From Allobosea sp. Tri-44 (GTDB lineage Bacteria; Pseudomonadota; Alphaproteobacteria; Rhizobiales; Beijerinckiaceae): 64,000 nt of DNA. Positions 7,910 through 18,637 of the stretch are shown here, piece after piece (within the stretch, counting starts at the first letter, position 1; every line of letters begins with the position of its first letter). The notes below the pieces were generated by a model. The model was not told the origin of the DNA. It was given only the letters and a program-made list of their open reading frames with translations, and did not search any database. The stretch is taken from assembly GCF_004123845.1 (NCBI RefSeq), contig NZ_NBDP01000019.1, positions 310,001 to 374,000 of the forward strand, read 5' to 3'. Position numbers and translations under genes: made by a program.

Positions 7910-9187
7910 ATGAGCGAACAATTTCTGACCTGCTTGCCCGAGGGGCCTGAAGCCGCGCCGGCCCCGCGCAAGCGTACCGTGCCGGTCATGATCGGCCATG
8001 TGCAGGTCGGTGGCGGTGCGCCGATCGTCGTGCAATCGATGACCAATACCGACACCGCCGATATTCCGGCGACGGTCGGGCAGGTCGCGGCGCTGGCGCG
8101 GGCAGGGTCGGAACTGGTGCGCATCACCGTCGATCGCGACGAGGCTGCAGCGGCCGTGCCGCATATCCGAGAGCGGCTCGACATCCTCGGCATCGACGTG
8201 CCGCTGATCGGCGATTTCCACTATATCGGCCACAAGCTGCTGACCGACCATCCGGCCTGCGCCCAGGCCTTGGCGAAATACCGGATCAATCCCGGCAATG
8301 TCGGTTTCAAGGACAAGAAGGACCGGCAGTTCGGCCAGATCGTCGAGCTCGCCATCAGGCACGGCAAGAGCGTGCGGATCGGCGCGAACTGGGGCTCGCT
8401 CGACCAGGAACTGCTGACATCGCTGATGGACATCAACGCTGCCGCACGCAAACCGCTCGATGCGCGCGCGGTGATGCGCGAGGCGATGGTGCAGTCGGCT
8501 CTGTTCTCGGCCGAGCGCGCCGAGGAGATCGGACTGGCTAAGGACAAGATCATCCTCTCGGCCAAGGTCTCGGGCGTGCAGGACCTGATCGCGGTCTACC
8601 GCATGCTCGCCCAGCGCGGCGACTATGCCATCCATCTCGGCCTGACCGAGGCCGGTATGGGCTCGAAGGGCCTCGTCGCCTCCTCGGCGGCACTCGGCGT
8701 GCTCCTGCAGGACGGGATCGGCGACACCATCCGTTTCTCGCTGACGCCGGAACCCGGCGGCGACCGCACGCTCGAGGTGAAAGCCTCGCAGGAATTGCTG
8801 CAGACCATGGGTTTTCGCGCCTTCGTGCCGCTGGTCGCGGCCTGCCCGGGCTGTGGGCGCACCACGTCGACGGTGTTCCAGGAGCTGGCAATGGACATCC
8901 AGAGCTGGATCTCGACCTCCATGCCGGAGTGGAAGACACGCTATCCCGGCATCGAGGCGCTCAACGTCGCGGTGATGGGCTGCATCGTCAACGGGCCCGG
9001 TGAATCGAAGCATGCCGATATCGGGATATCGCTGCCGGGCACGGGCGAGGTGCCGACCGCGCCGGTCTTTGTCGACGGCAAGAAGGTCGCGACCTTGCGG
9101 GGGCCTGCCATCGCCGCCGAGTTCAAGACCATGGTCGAGACTTACGTCGAACGGCGCTACGGCACTCGGGCTGCGGCGGCCGAATAG
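7910..9187 (+). CDS. ispG: 4-hydroxy-3-methylbut-2-en-1-yl diphosphate synthase (flavodoxin)
   Basis: A 425-residue iron-sulfur enzyme of the MEP isoprenoid pathway, reducing the cyclic diphosphate MEcPP to HMBPP. The N-terminal TIM-barrel half includes [14 protein letters not shown], and the run [11 protein letters not shown]. The C-terminal half carries the 4Fe-4S ligands in CPGCGR and GCIVNGPGE. Length agrees with alphaproteobacterial IspG. The ATG at 7910 is chosen because the longer frame upstream overlaps zur and has no homology. The gene is essential in organisms that lack the mevalonate route. Confidence 0.95.
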   Translation: MSEQFLTCLPEGPEAAPAPRKRTVPVMIGHVQVGGGAPIVVQSMTNTDTADIPATVGQVAALARAGSELVRITVDRDEAAAAVPHIRERLDILGIDVPLIGDFHYIGHKLLTDHPACAQALAKYRINPGNVGFKDKKDRQFGQIVELAIRHGKSVRIGANWGSLDQELLTSLMDINAAARKPLDARAVMREAMVQSALFSAERAEEIGLAKDKIILSAKVSGVQDLIAVYRMLAQRGDYAIHLGLTEAGMGSKGLVASSAALGVLLQDGIGDTIRFSLTPEPGGDRTLEVKASQELLQTMGFRAFVPLVAACPGCGRTTSTVFQELAMDIQSWISTSMPEWKTRYPGIEALNVAVMGCIVNGPGESKHADIGISLPGTGEVPTAPVFVDGKKVATLRGPAIAAEFKTMVETYVERRYGTRAAAAE

Positions 9188-9339
9188 GCGCTTCCAGCAA
9201 TCTAATCGATTCAAGGTCATCGCTAACCGAAAGTGGCTCCCACCACTGCGGCATATGCTCTAGCGTCTTTGCCTGTGAGACATGCCGTGCTAGAGGCCCC
9301 GGCCTTTTCGCTGCATCGCAGCACCCGCGGAGTGCCCTG

Positions 9340-11325
9340 ATGGGTCATGACCAGCAGCACCCGCCGGCCTCCAAACCGGACGGTGATCGCTTCGGGCTCG
9401 ACGAGCCGGCCGGCAACGGCCACTCCACGCAGAGCTATGCCGCATTGGCCCTGGGTGCGCTCGGCGTTGTCTACGGCGATATCGGCACCAGCCCGCTCTA
9501 TGCGCTGCGCGAGACGCTCCTGGCCGCGACCGGCGCAGCCTCGGGCGGACATGGCGGCGGCGCGGCGGTTACACTGGCTGCCCCCTTGCCGCGCGAGGTG
9601 GTGATCGGCGTGCTGTCGCTGATCCTGTGGTCGCTGGTCATCGTGGTGACGCTGAAATATGTCGTGCTGCTGCTGCGGGCCGACAATAATGGCGAGGGCG
9701 GCACCCTGACCCTGGTGGCGCTGGCGCAACGCGCGCTCGGGCGCACCCGCGGCGGCATCGTGCTCTTCCTCGGCATGGCCGGCGCGGCGCTGTTCTATGG
9801 CGACGCGGTGATCACGCCGGCGATCTCGGTACTCTCGGCGGTCGAAGGCCTGAAGCTGGTCACGCCCGTCCTGAACGACTACGTCATCACCATCGCATCG
9901 GTGATCCTGATCGCCCTGTTCCTGGTGCAGAGCCGCGGCACCGGCAAGGTCGCCAATTTCTTCGGCCCGGTCATGACGATCTGGTTTTTGACCCTGGCCG
10001 GCCTCGGCATCTATCACATCTCGGACGATCTCGGTGTCTTTGCCTCGATCAATCCCTATTGGGGCGTGCGCTTCTTCATCGACCATCCAGGCCTGTCGCT
10101 GGCCGTGCTCGGCAGCGTCTGTCTGGCGGTTACGGGAGCGGAGGCGCTCTATGCCGATATGGGCCATTTCGGCCGCGGGCCGATCCGCAGCGCCTGGATC
10201 TACCTGGTCTTCCCGGCGCTCTGGCTCAACTATCTCGGCCAGGGTGCGCTGATCCTGTCCGACCCGAGCGCGATCGACAATCCGTTCTACAAGCTCGCGC
10301 CGCCAGCGTTGATCCTGCCGCTGGTGATCATGGCGACGCTCGCGACCATCATCGCGAGCCAGGCGGTGATCACCGGCGCCTACTCGCTGACTCGGCAGGC
10401 GATCCAGCTCGGCTTGCTGCCGCGCCTCGAGATCCGCCACACCTCCGAGCACACCTCCGGGCAGATCTACATCCCGCGCATCAACGTGCTGCTGCTGTTC
10501 ACGGTGCTGCTGCTGGTCTGGACCTTCAAGACCTCGTCCAACCTCTCGCACGCCTACGGCATCTCGGTGTTCGGCGCGATGCTGGTCGACTCGCTGCTCG
10601 CTTTCATCGTGATCTGGCGTGGCTGGCGCTGGGGGCTTACGGCTGCCGTGGCGGTGATCCTGCCCTTCCTCATCATCGACGTCGCCTTCTTCTCGGCGAA
10701 CCTGTTGAAGCTGCTCAGCGGCGGCTATGTGCCGGTGCTGTTCGCCATGGCGCTCGTCCTCCTGATGTGGACCTGGGTGCGCGGCACCAAGATCCTGTTC
10801 GACAAGACCCGCAAGACCGACGTGCCGCTGCTCGAGCTGGTCGGCATGCTGACCAAGAGCCCGCCCTACCGGGTCAAGGGCATGGCGGTGTTCCTGACCA
10901 GCGATCCGGAGACGGCGCCGGCCTCGCTGCTTCACAATCTCAAGCACAACAAGGTGCTGCACGAGCGCAACGTGATCCTGACCGTGCGCTCGGCGGATAC
11001 CCCGCGGGTCGCCGAGAGCGAGCGTGTCAGGCTCTCGCGCATCACCGACGATTTCTGGCGGGTCGAGATGATCTACGGCTACATGGAGAGCCCGAACGTG
11101 CCGAAGGGGCTCGCCATCCTGCGCAAGCAGGGCTTCAAGTTCGACATCATGTCGACCTCGTTCTTCCTGTCGCGCCGCTCGATCAAGGCTTCGCCGCAAT
11201 CGGGCATGCCGATCTGGCAGGACAATCTCTATATCGGCCTGACCAAGAGCGCGACCGACGCCACCAACTTCTTCCAGATCCCGACCGGCCGGGTTGTCGA
11301 GGTCGGCACGCAGGTGACGGTCTGA
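9340..11325 (+). CDS. kup: Low-affinity potassium uptake protein Kup
   Basis: A 661-residue inner-membrane K+/H+ symporter of the KUP/HAK/KT family. After a polar N-terminus it has the diagnostic [17 protein letters not shown], then about twelve hydrophobic segments up to roughly residue 470, including [18 protein letters not shown] and [18 protein letters not shown] cytosolic C-terminal domain follows. Length is slightly longer than E. coli Kup (622). It ends three bases before the convergent polyprenyl synthase stop. Confidence 0.95.
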   Translation: MGHDQQHPPASKPDGDRFGLDEPAGNGHSTQSYAALALGALGVVYGDIGTSPLYALRETLLAATGAASGGHGGGAAVTLAAPLPREVVIGVLSLILWSLVIVVTLKYVVLLLRADNNGEGGTLTLVALAQRALGRTRGGIVLFLGMAGAALFYGDAVITPAISVLSAVEGLKLVTPVLNDYVITIASVILIALFLVQSRGTGKVANFFGPVMTIWFLTLAGLGIYHISDDLGVFASINPYWGVRFFIDHPGLSLAVLGSVCLAVTGAEALYADMGHFGRGPIRSAWIYLVFPALWLNYLGQGALILSDPSAIDNPFYKLAPPALILPLVIMATLATIIASQAVITGAYSLTRQAIQLGLLPRLEIRHTSEHTSGQIYIPRINVLLLFTVLLLVWTFKTSSNLSHAYGISVFGAMLVDSLLAFIVIWRGWRWGLTAAVAVILPFLIIDVAFFSANLLKLLSGGYVPVLFAMALVLLMWTWVRGTKILFDKTRKTDVPLLELVGMLTKSPPYRVKGMAVFLTSDPETAPASLLHNLKHNKVLHERNVILTVRSADTPRVAESERVRLSRITDDFWRVEMIYGYMESPNVPKGLAILRKQGFKFDIMSTSFFLSRRSIKASPQSGMPIWQDNLYIGLTKSATDATNFFQIPTGRVVEVGTQVTV

Positions 11326-11328
11326 CGC

Positions 11329-12282
11329 TCAGCTCTTCCGCTGCGCGGTGAACTCCGCCGCCGCGCGCAGCATTGCCGCCTCCGGCCCGAACTCGGACAG
11401 TGCTGCGATCGCCTCCTCGCTGAGCCGGTCGCGCTCGCGCTTGGCGTGGTCGAGGCCGAGCGCCGCGACGAGGGTGGCCTTGCCCTTCGCGTCATCCTTG
11501 GCGGTCGCCTTGCCCATCTGCTCGGGGCTCGCCTCGATGTCGAGAATGTCATCGGCGACCTGGAAGGCAGCGCCGAGCGCCTTGCCATAGCGCTCCAGCG
11601 CGGCCATTCGCGTCGCATCGGCCTGGCCGAGGCGGGCGCCGATCAGGACGCTGCCGGCGAGCAGAGCGCCGGTCTTCATCGCCTGCATTCGCCGGATTTC
11701 GGCCTTGTCGAGCTTGCCCGGAGCGCCGTCGCCGGAGAAACGCCCTTCGGCCGCGAGGTCGAGCATCTGGCCGCCGACCATGCCGCCGAGCCCGAGTGAC
11801 CGTGCGAGCTGCAGGATGATCGCGGCGCGCGTCTCCCCGTCCGGATGCGTCCTTTCATCGGCGATGACATCGAAGGCGAGCGTCAGCAGGCCGTCACCGG
11901 CGAGGATCGCGGTCGCCTCGTCGAAGGCCTTATGCACAGTCGGGCGGCCGCGGCGGGTGTCGTCGTCGTCCATGGCCGGCAGGTCGTCATGGACCAGCGA
12001 ATAGCAATGCGCGAGCTCGACGGCGGCGCCAGCGCGCAGCGCCTGCTCGACCGGCACGTCGAACAGCTTCGCCGTCTCGGTGACGAGAAAGGGCCGAAGG
12101 CGCTTGCCGCCGGCTAGCGCGCCATGGCGCATCGCCGCGAGCAGCCGGGCCGGGCGATGAATTTCGCCGGCCTCAGGCTTGTCCTGCAGCAGTGCTTCGA
12201 GCAGCGCCTCGATCGCCACCGCCGTTTCCGACAGGGCGCTTGCCAAAGCCGCGGCGGGGGCGGTCCGTTCCACGGAACTCAT
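11329..12282 (-). CDS. ispA: Short-chain trans-prenyl diphosphate synthase (farnesyl/geranylgeranyl type)
   Basis: A 317-residue polyprenyl synthase condensing IPP with allylic diphosphates. The first Asp-rich motif is in HDDLPAMDDDD (DDx4D, typical of bacterial FPP synthases), and the second is DDILD. GGKRLRP binds IPP. Length and the bacterial-type first motif suggest farnesyl diphosphate as product, though geranylgeranyl cannot be excluded. The ATG at 12282 has GAGAAG upstream. It is divergent from mtgA with 87 bases between, and supplies the precursor for the undecaprenyl carrier that MtgA's substrate depends on. Confidence 0.87.
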   Translation of the reverse strand: MSSVERTAPAAALASALSETAVAIEALLEALLQDKPEAGEIHRPARLLAAMRHGALAGGKRLRPFLVTETAKLFDVPVEQALRAGAAVELAHCYSLVHDDLPAMDDDDTRRGRPTVHKAFDEATAILAGDGLLTLAFDVIADERTHPDGETRAAIILQLARSLGLGGMVGGQMLDLAAEGRFSGDGAPGKLDKAEIRRMQAMKTGALLAGSVLIGARLGQADATRMAALERYGKALGAAFQVADDILDIEASPEQMGKATAKDDAKGKATLVAALGLDHAKRERDRLSEEAIAALSEFGPEAAMLRAAAEFTAQRKS

Positions 12283-12369
12283 GATCACTTCTCGCGTTGG
12301 CTGGCGGAGTTTGGCGCGCGGGGCTTGCCGGAGGCGGTCGCAATCGTCAAGCGTGGGGGAATGACGCGC

Positions 12370-13071
12370 ATGGCTGACACTCCGGCTCCGCGACGCGGGA
12401 GCCTCGCGGGCCGGATCATCCGCGCCCTGGTCCGGCTGGTGATGGCGCTGGTGATCGTCTTCGTCGCCTTGCTGCTGCTCTATCGCTTCGTGCCGGCGCC
12501 TTCGACCCTGATGCTCGGCCGCTGGCTGACCTTCCGTGCGGTGGAGCGCGACTGGGTGCCGCTGGCGCAGATTTCGCCGCATCTGGTCCGTGCCGTGATC
12601 GCCTCGGAGGATCAGCGCTTCTGCTCGCATGCCGGCGTCGACTGGGGTGAGCTCAACGCTGTGCTCCAGGACGAGGACGGGCCGAGTCGCGGCGCATCGA
12701 CGCTGACCATGCAGACGGCCAAGAACCTGTTCCTGTGGCCGGGCCGGTCCTATCTGCGCAAGGGGCTGGAATTGCCGATGGCCATGGCGATCGATCTCGC
12801 CTGGCCGAAGCGGCGGGTGATCGAGGTCTATCTCAACATCGCCGAATGGGGGCCAGGCCTTTTCGGGGCGGAGGCCGCGGCGCAGCGCCATTTCGGCAAG
12901 TCGGCCTCCCGATTGACGCCCGCCGAGGCGGCGAAGCTCGCCGGGGCGCTGCCGAACCCGATCCTGCGCAATCCGTCGCGGCCCAGCCGCGCGCTGCAGG
13001 CGGCGGCCGGGCGGGTGCAGCGGCGGATGAACCAGCTCGGGCCGCTCGGCAATTGTGCGCTCCCGGACTGA
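12370..13071 (+). CDS. mtgA: Monofunctional biosynthetic peptidoglycan transglycosylase
   Basis: A 233-residue GT51 enzyme polymerising lipid II into glycan strands outside the inner membrane. A basic N-terminus leads into one transmembrane helix (about residues 18-42). The GT51 motifs EDQRFCSHAGVDW (catalytic Glu), RGASTLTMQTAKNLFL and KRRVIEVYLNIAEWG follow in order. No transpeptidase domain is present, as expected. I start at ATG 12370 because the GGGGGA at 12355-12360 is then nine bases away; the ATG at 12361 directly abuts it. Confidence 0.9.
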   Translation: MADTPAPRRGSLAGRIIRALVRLVMALVIVFVALLLLYRFVPAPSTLMLGRWLTFRAVERDWVPLAQISPHLVRAVIASEDQRFCSHAGVDWGELNAVLQDEDGPSRGASTLTMQTAKNLFLWPGRSYLRKGLELPMAMAIDLAWPKRRVIEVYLNIAEWGPGLFGAEAAAQRHFGKSASRLTPAEAAKLAGALPNPILRNPSRPSRALQAAAGRVQRRMNQLGPLGNCALPD

Positions 13072-13223
13072 GGCGCATGTTGGCACCACTTTTTCCGCAG
13101 CATGGTCTAGCCAGGCCGCGCGCGAGCGTGTAAAGGCCAGCCCTCATCACGGATGTGACGTCGTCGCGACAGTGGTGCGGGTGAGAAGCCCCGCCTCGCG
13201 CGAAGGCATGATGGAGAGTACCG

Positions 13224-13409
13224 ATGGCCGTTCCGAAGAGAAAGACCTCGCCGTCGAAGCGCGGCATGCGCCGCTCGGCCGACGCGCTGAAGCAGCCCAC
13301 CTATATCGAAGACAAGAACTCGGGCGAGCTGCGCCGTCCGCACCATATCGACCTGAAGTCCGGCATGTACCGTGGCCGCCAGGTGCTGAAGGCCAAGACC
13401 GAGGCCTGA
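13224..13409 (+). CDS. rpmF: 50S ribosomal protein L32
   Basis: A 61-residue basic protein opening [20 protein letters not shown], the standard start of L32. This is the non-zinc form: it lacks the four-cysteine ribbon. The C-terminus is the usual alphaproteobacterial [12 protein letters not shown] type. GGAGAG lies upstream of the ATG and a strong terminator follows. Placement after mtgA is a common rhizobial arrangement. Confidence 0.96.
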   Translation: MAVPKRKTSPSKRGMRRSADALKQPTYIEDKNSGELRRPHHIDLKSGMYRGRQVLKAKTEA

Positions 13410-13453
13410 TGCGACGGGGCCCGTCCGGGTCCCTGTCAGCAAGATCGAAGAGC

Positions 13454-13478
13454 GCCGGCCGTGAGGCCGGCCTTTTTC
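13454..13478 (+). terminator. Rho-independent terminator of rpmF
   Basis: Perfect 7-bp stem GCCGGCC/GGCCGGC with a GTGA loop, followed by five T. Confidence 0.85.
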
Positions 13479-13487
13479 GTTTGGGCT

Positions 13488-13703
13488 TCAGGCTGAGCGA
13501 AGGAGCCTGCGGGGCAGGCCGCGGCTCGCGATCCCTTCATAATAGCGGCGGGCGCCAATGAATGGGGTTTCGCGGTCGCGACGGGCGAACGGGCCGATTC
13601 CGGCGTGACTGGCGGCAAGCTGGACGAGGAAGACGGCGGAGACGCACGGAGTGCGCTCCTCTTCGTAGACGAAGGCTGCCTCGGGGCGTTCTGCCTCGAT
13701 CAT
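13488..13703 (-). CDS. Small hypothetical protein (71 aa)
   Basis: I do not recognise this protein. The frame starts at ATG 13703 with CGGAGCGG upstream at a good distance. Its third codon positions are strongly G/C, as in neighbouring real genes. It has no signal peptide or membrane span. The C-terminal part is basic (RRYYEGIASRGLPRRLL). It faces the rpmF terminator and is divergent from the EAL gene, whose CtrA-type site lies between them. It could be a spurious frame. Confidence 0.45.
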   Translation of the reverse strand: MIEAERPEAAFVYEEERTPCVSAVFLVQLAASHAGIGPFARRDRETPFIGARRYYEGIASRGLPRRLLRSA

Positions 13704-13763
13704 TGTACCGCTCCGGAACATTCGAGGGTTCGGGAGCGAATCCTTGCAATCCGGGCGCCAAGC

Positions 13764-13778
13764 TTAACCCTGCGTTAA
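13764..13778. promoter_or_regulatory. CtrA-type binding site, TTAA-N7-TTAA
   Basis: TTAA at 13764-13767 and TTAA at 13775-13778 are separated by exactly seven bases, the consensus full site of the alphaproteobacterial master regulator CtrA. It lies 92 bases before the EAL-protein ATG, a normal distance for a promoter-proximal site. A match by chance in GC-rich DNA is unlikely but possible. Confidence 0.6.
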
Positions 13779-13869
13779 CGCAGGTGCGTGCATCGTTTCG
13801 GCACAGTTCTCTACCTTCCCACACCCAGAACGGGGCGGTTTCTTTCCTATCGCCCGAGGCAGCCGCACC

Positions 13870-15567
13870 ATGCCTGCGCCGTCCCTGTTCGGTTCCCGCG
13901 ACGAGAGGATCGTCGAGCCGCGCAGCCTGCTGTCCTCGATCGGCGAAGTCGCCTACAGCTGGGACATCGGCAGTGACACCTTGACTTGGGGTCCGAACGC
14001 GGTGGAGGTGCTTGGCCCGGTGCCGGCGGCGGTGCTGGGGCGCGGCCTGGCCTTCGCCGGGCTGGTCGAGCCCGGCAGCGGCCGCAGCCGCTATGACGCG
14101 ATCTTCTCCTCGGGCGGACAGGATCTCGGCGATGGGGCGATCTATCGCACGCGCTACGCCGCCGATCTCGCCGGCCGCAAGATGTGGATCGAGGATGCCG
14201 GGCGTTGGTTCGCCGGCATCGATGGCCGCCCGGCAAGCGCGCGCGGCGTGCTCAGGCTGGAGCGCGCGGTGCGGCCTGAGGAACTCGCCATGGCAGGCAG
14301 CGATCTCTGCGATCGCGACGCCCTGGTCGAACGTGTCGACGAGGCTCTGGCGGAGCACCTCCCGGCCGAGCGCCCGGTTGTCGTGCTGGTCGCGTCGATC
14401 GGCGATCTTGCGAAGCTCAATCACGATTTCGGCCATGAGGGGACCGAGGAGATCATCGAAGAGGTCAGGCAGCGCCTGCATTCGGTGATGCGCCGGCGCG
14501 ACCAGCTAATGCACTATGCCGGCAACCGTTTCGCCATTCTTCTCGGTGCTTGCCCGGCCAATCAGATCGAGGCAGCAGCGCAGCGCTTCATCAAGGCGGT
14601 GGCGCGCTCGGCGGTCGAGACATCGCGCGGGATCGCGTTGGCGCGGCTGCATGTCGGGGCCGCGATTGCCCCCGATCTATCCCGCCACGGCTCGGTTCTG
14701 GTCGAGGCCGCCGAGAACGCGCTCGCCGGCGCCGAGGCGGGCGCCCGCGACGCTGCCATGATCGCGCGGCGCCCGGTCGCCGCCGAGGCCTGCGACGCCG
14801 CACCGCGCCTCGACCTCGAGGCTGTCGCGGCGCTCAACGAACGCAAGGTGAGGCTGGCGCTCCAGCCGGTGGTGACGGCCAAAGGCCGTGCCCTCGCCTT
14901 CAGCGAGGCGCTGCTGCGGGTCGAGCGCCCGCAGGTCGGCGGTTTCCTTGCCGCGGCCGAGCTGGTGCCGCTGCTTGAGCGACGTGGGCTGGTCGGCTTG
15001 TTCGACCATCGTGTGTTCGAGCTTGCCATGTCGCTTCTGGTGGAGCGGCCGGAGGCGATGCTGTCGATCAACGTCTCGCCGCGTTCGCTTGCCGATCCGG
15101 ATTGGATCGAGGGCTTCGAAGCTGGGGTCGGGGCGAACCCGGCCGCTGCGAAGCGTCTGATCGTCGAGGTCACCGAGACCGCGACGATCGAGGATCCGGC
15201 GCGGATGGCGAAGCTGCTCAGCCGGATCAAGCAGTGTGGCGCCCGCATCGCGATCGATGATTTCGGAGCGGGCCACACCTCGCTCAAGCACCTGCGTGCT
15301 TTTCCGATCGACATCCTCAAGCTCGACGGCGCCTTCACGCAGAATCTGCGCCGCTCGACCGACGATCGCTTCTTCGTACGCACCCTGCTCGAACTCGCCC
15401 ATCACCTCGGCGTCGAGACGGTCGCCGAATGGGTCGACGACGAACTGCAGGCCTCAATGCTGTGCGATTGGGGCGTCACTTATCTGCAGGGCCACCTGGT
15501 CGGCAAGGCCGAGCTTTGGCTCTCGGAGGGCGCGCCCGACAAGCCGCTAATGCAGGCTGTGGGCTGA
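13870..15567 (+). CDS. PAS-like / degenerate GGDEF / EAL cyclic-di-GMP phosphodiesterase
   Basis: A 565-residue signalling protein. The first ~130 residues look like a PAS-type sensor (VAYSWDIGSDTLTWGPN). A GGDEF-type domain follows, but the signature is replaced by YAGNRFAIL, so it should not make c-di-GMP. The C-terminal EAL domain keeps the key residues: EALLR, SINVSP, VEVTET, IDDFGAGHTSL, LKLDG and VAEW. Phosphodiesterase activity is therefore plausible. No transmembrane segment is evident. The CtrA-type site upstream suggests cell-cycle or motility control. It ends just before a hairpin shared with convergent phaR. Confidence 0.88.
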   Translation: MPAPSLFGSRDERIVEPRSLLSSIGEVAYSWDIGSDTLTWGPNAVEVLGPVPAAVLGRGLAFAGLVEPGSGRSRYDAIFSSGGQDLGDGAIYRTRYAADLAGRKMWIEDAGRWFAGIDGRPASARGVLRLERAVRPEELAMAGSDLCDRDALVERVDEALAEHLPAERPVVVLVASIGDLAKLNHDFGHEGTEEIIEEVRQRLHSVMRRRDQLMHYAGNRFAILLGACPANQIEAAAQRFIKAVARSAVETSRGIALARLHVGAAIAPDLSRHGSVLVEAAENALAGAEAGARDAAMIARRPVAAEACDAAPRLDLEAVAALNERKVRLALQPVVTAKGRALAFSEALLRVERPQVGGFLAAAELVPLLERRGLVGLFDHRVFELAMSLLVERPEAMLSINVSPRSLADPDWIEGFEAGVGANPAAAKRLIVEVTETATIEDPARMAKLLSRIKQCGARIAIDDFGAGHTSLKHLRAFPIDILKLDGAFTQNLRRSTDDRFFVRTLLELAHHLGVETVAEWVDDELQASMLCDWGVTYLQGHLVGKAELWLSEGAPDKPLMQAVG

Positions 15568-15575
15568 GCCTCTTT

Positions 15576-15599
15576 CCGCTCGGCGGTTCAGCCGAGCGG
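15576..15599. other. Perfect hairpin between EAL gene and phaR
   Basis: A 9-bp perfect inverted repeat (15576-15584 with 15591-15599) with a 6-base loop between two convergent genes. It lacks a T-run on either side, so it may be a weak terminator or mRNA 3' end stabiliser. Confidence 0.5.
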
Positions 15600-15619
15600 A
15601 CGTGACGGCCAGAGGTGTC

Positions 15620-16198
15620 TCATTTCTCCTTGGCGAGCCGGTCCAGCCGCTCACGCATTTCGGTGAGCTCACGCTTCAGGTCGCCGAGCTCGCCGTTCTC
15701 GCCTCCCTTGGCGGTCGCCTCGCCGCGGCTTTTAGCAGCGGCTGCCGCCGCGAACGGATTGAACAGCCTGAACGCCTCGGTGAACATCGCCATGTTGGCG
15801 CGGGTCTGGGCCTGGAGCGCGTCGATGGCGCCGGTGCCGAAGGCCTTGCTCATCTGCTCGCGGATCTTGTTCTGATCCTGGGTCAGATTGTCCATCGAGA
15901 ATTCGAGATAGCGCGGCACCAGTGCCTGCATGCTGTCGCCGTAGAAACGGATCAGCTGACGCAGAAAGGCGATCGGCAGCAGGTTCTGCCCGTCCTTGCT
16001 CTCTTCCTCGAAGATGATCTGGGCCAGCACCGAGCGGGTGATGTCGTCGCCGCTCTTGGCGTCGTAGACGACGAAATCCTCACCATTGCGCACCAGGCCG
16101 GCCAGATCCTCCAATGTGACGTAGGAGCTCGTACCCGTGTGGTATAGCCGGCGATTGGCGTATTTCTTGATGACAGTCGGTTCTTTGTCGCTGGCCAT
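15620..16198 (-). CDS. phaR: Polyhydroxyalkanoate synthesis repressor PhaR
   Basis: A 192-residue DNA- and PHB-binding regulator. The N-terminal PHB/PHA accumulation regulator domain opens with IKKYANRRLYHTGTSSYVTLEDL, diagnostic for the family. The following segment (LRQLIRFYGDSMQALVPRYLE) is the PHB-binding part, and the C-terminus ends in a charged coiled-coil-like stretch. It senses PHB and represses phasin and PHB genes. ATG at 16198 chosen over an upstream in-frame start. It is divergent from phaA, so it may control that promoter. Confidence 0.93.
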   Translation of the reverse strand: MASDKEPTVIKKYANRRLYHTGTSSYVTLEDLAGLVRNGEDFVVYDAKSGDDITRSVLAQIIFEEESKDGQNLLPIAFLRQLIRFYGDSMQALVPRYLEFSMDNLTQDQNKIREQMSKAFGTGAIDALQAQTRANMAMFTEAFRLFNPFAAAAAAKSRGEATAKGGENGELGDLKRELTEMRERLDRLAKEK

Positions 16199-16449
16199 CG
16201 ACACCCACGCGGCTGTTGCGGCCATAACCCGGGGATCGGGCAAGGCCGGAAATCGGTCCCGAATGCGACGATAGCTCTTCGGCCGCCTGCTGCAAGTTTT
16301 TTGAGCGCGGGGCGGGGCTGCGCCGAGTTTGCCTCGAAGATGGGCTTAGCCGTCTCGCCGTCTTGACGGCGTCGTCCGCCGCTTCGAAGGTGAGGGGGAG
16401 AAGCCGTACGGCCGGATGGCCGGCGGGAGAAAACCGGAGGATGAGCCCC

Positions 16450-17628
<1,179 letters not shown>

Positions 17629-17640
17629 CAGCGCCTCGCT

Positions 17641-17856
17641 ATGCCGAAGCAGACCACGCTCTACCGCTATCTCACCGGTCCCGATGACGCCTCGTTCTGT
17701 CATCGGGTCTCGGCGGCCTTGAGCCAGGGCTGGGTGCTCTACGGGCACCCGACCCTGACCTATGACGAGAAGATGGGGCGGGTGATCTGCGGCCAGGCGA
17801 TCATCAAGGACGTCGACCGGACTTACGAGCCCGGTCTCGATCTCAGCAAAGAATAA
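17641..17856 (+). CDS. DUF1737 family small protein inside the PHB operon
   Basis: A 71-residue protein beginning MPKQTTLYRYLTGPDDASFCHRV, the typical start of DUF1737. The body includes GWVLYGHPTLTYD and ICGQAIIK, also family-like. No signal peptide or membrane span. The function is not established. It begins 12 bases after the phaA stop and ends 39 bases before phaB, so it is almost certainly co-transcribed with PHB precursor genes. Confidence 0.85.
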   Translation: MPKQTTLYRYLTGPDDASFCHRVSAALSQGWVLYGHPTLTYDEKMGRVICGQAIIKDVDRTYEPGLDLSKE

Positions 17857-17895
17857 CGCGGCCTCGTAGCCGCGTCTAAGAGGGAGAAGACGACT

Positions 17896-18618
17896 ATGGC
17901 TAAGGTTGCATTGGTTACGGGGGGGACGCGCGGCATTGGCGCGGCGATCTGCAGGGCTCTGCATGAAGCGGGCTACAAGGTCGCCGCGAGCTATGCCGGC
18001 AATGACGAGGCTGCGGCCAAGTTCAAGGCCGAGACCGGCATACCGGTCTATAAATGGGATGTCGGCGACTACGACGCCTGCGCCGCAGGCATCGCCAAGG
18101 TCGAGGCCGAGATCGGGCCGGTCGATATTCTCGTCAATAACGCGGGCATCACCAAGGACGGTTTCTTCCACAAGATGACGAAGGAGCAGTGGTCGGCCGT
18201 CATCCGCACCAATCTCGACTCGCTGTTCAACATGACGCGGCCGGTGATCGAGGGCATGCGGGGGCGCGGCTTCGGCCGCATCATCGTGATCTCCTCGATC
18301 AACGGCCAGAAGGGCCAGATGGGACAGGTCAACTACTCGGCGGCCAAGGCGGGCGATATCGGCTTCGTCAAGGCGCTGGCCCAGGAGAACGCCAACAAGG
18401 GCATCACTGTGAACGCGATCACGCCCGGCTATATCGGCACCGACATGGTCGCCGCCATGCCGGAGGAGGCACTGGCGCGCGTCGTCGCCGGCATCCCGGT
18501 CGGGCGCCTCGGCAAGCCGGAGGAGATCGCCCAGACGGTGGTCTTCCTCGCTTCAGACAACGGCGCTTTCGCGACCGGCGCGACCTTTGCGGTCAATGGC
18601 GGCCAGTACATGGCCTGA
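17896..18618 (+). CDS. phaB: Acetoacetyl-CoA reductase
   Basis: A 240-residue NADPH-dependent short-chain dehydrogenase reducing acetoacetyl-CoA to (R)-3-hydroxybutyryl-CoA. TGGTRGIG (cofactor), NNAGITKD, the catalytic serine in ISSINGQKGQ, and YSAAKAGDIGF (Tyr/Lys) are all present; SINGQKGQ-GQ-NYSAAKAG is characteristic of PhaB. GAGGGAG precedes the ATG. Followed by a bidirectional terminator. The PHA synthase phaC is not in this window. Confidence 0.95.
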   Translation: MAKVALVTGGTRGIGAAICRALHEAGYKVAASYAGNDEAAAKFKAETGIPVYKWDVGDYDACAAGIAKVEAEIGPVDILVNNAGITKDGFFHKMTKEQWSAVIRTNLDSLFNMTRPVIEGMRGRGFGRIIVISSINGQKGQMGQVNYSAAKAGDIGFVKALAQENANKGITVNAITPGYIGTDMVAAMPEEALARVVAGIPVGRLGKPEEIAQTVVFLASDNGAFATGATFAVNGGQYMA

Positions 18619-18637
18619 GCAACCATCAGCCGATATG

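Noticed and set aside
9226..9265. Possible degenerate copy of a dispersed repeat between ispG and kup
   Set aside because: Only fragments such as CCGAAAGTGGC and GCTCTAG resemble repeats I recall; too short to support.
16199..16449. PhaR binding site between phaR and phaA
   Set aside because: I looked for the CTGC-N3-4-GCAG type motif and found only a partial match, so no site is claimed.
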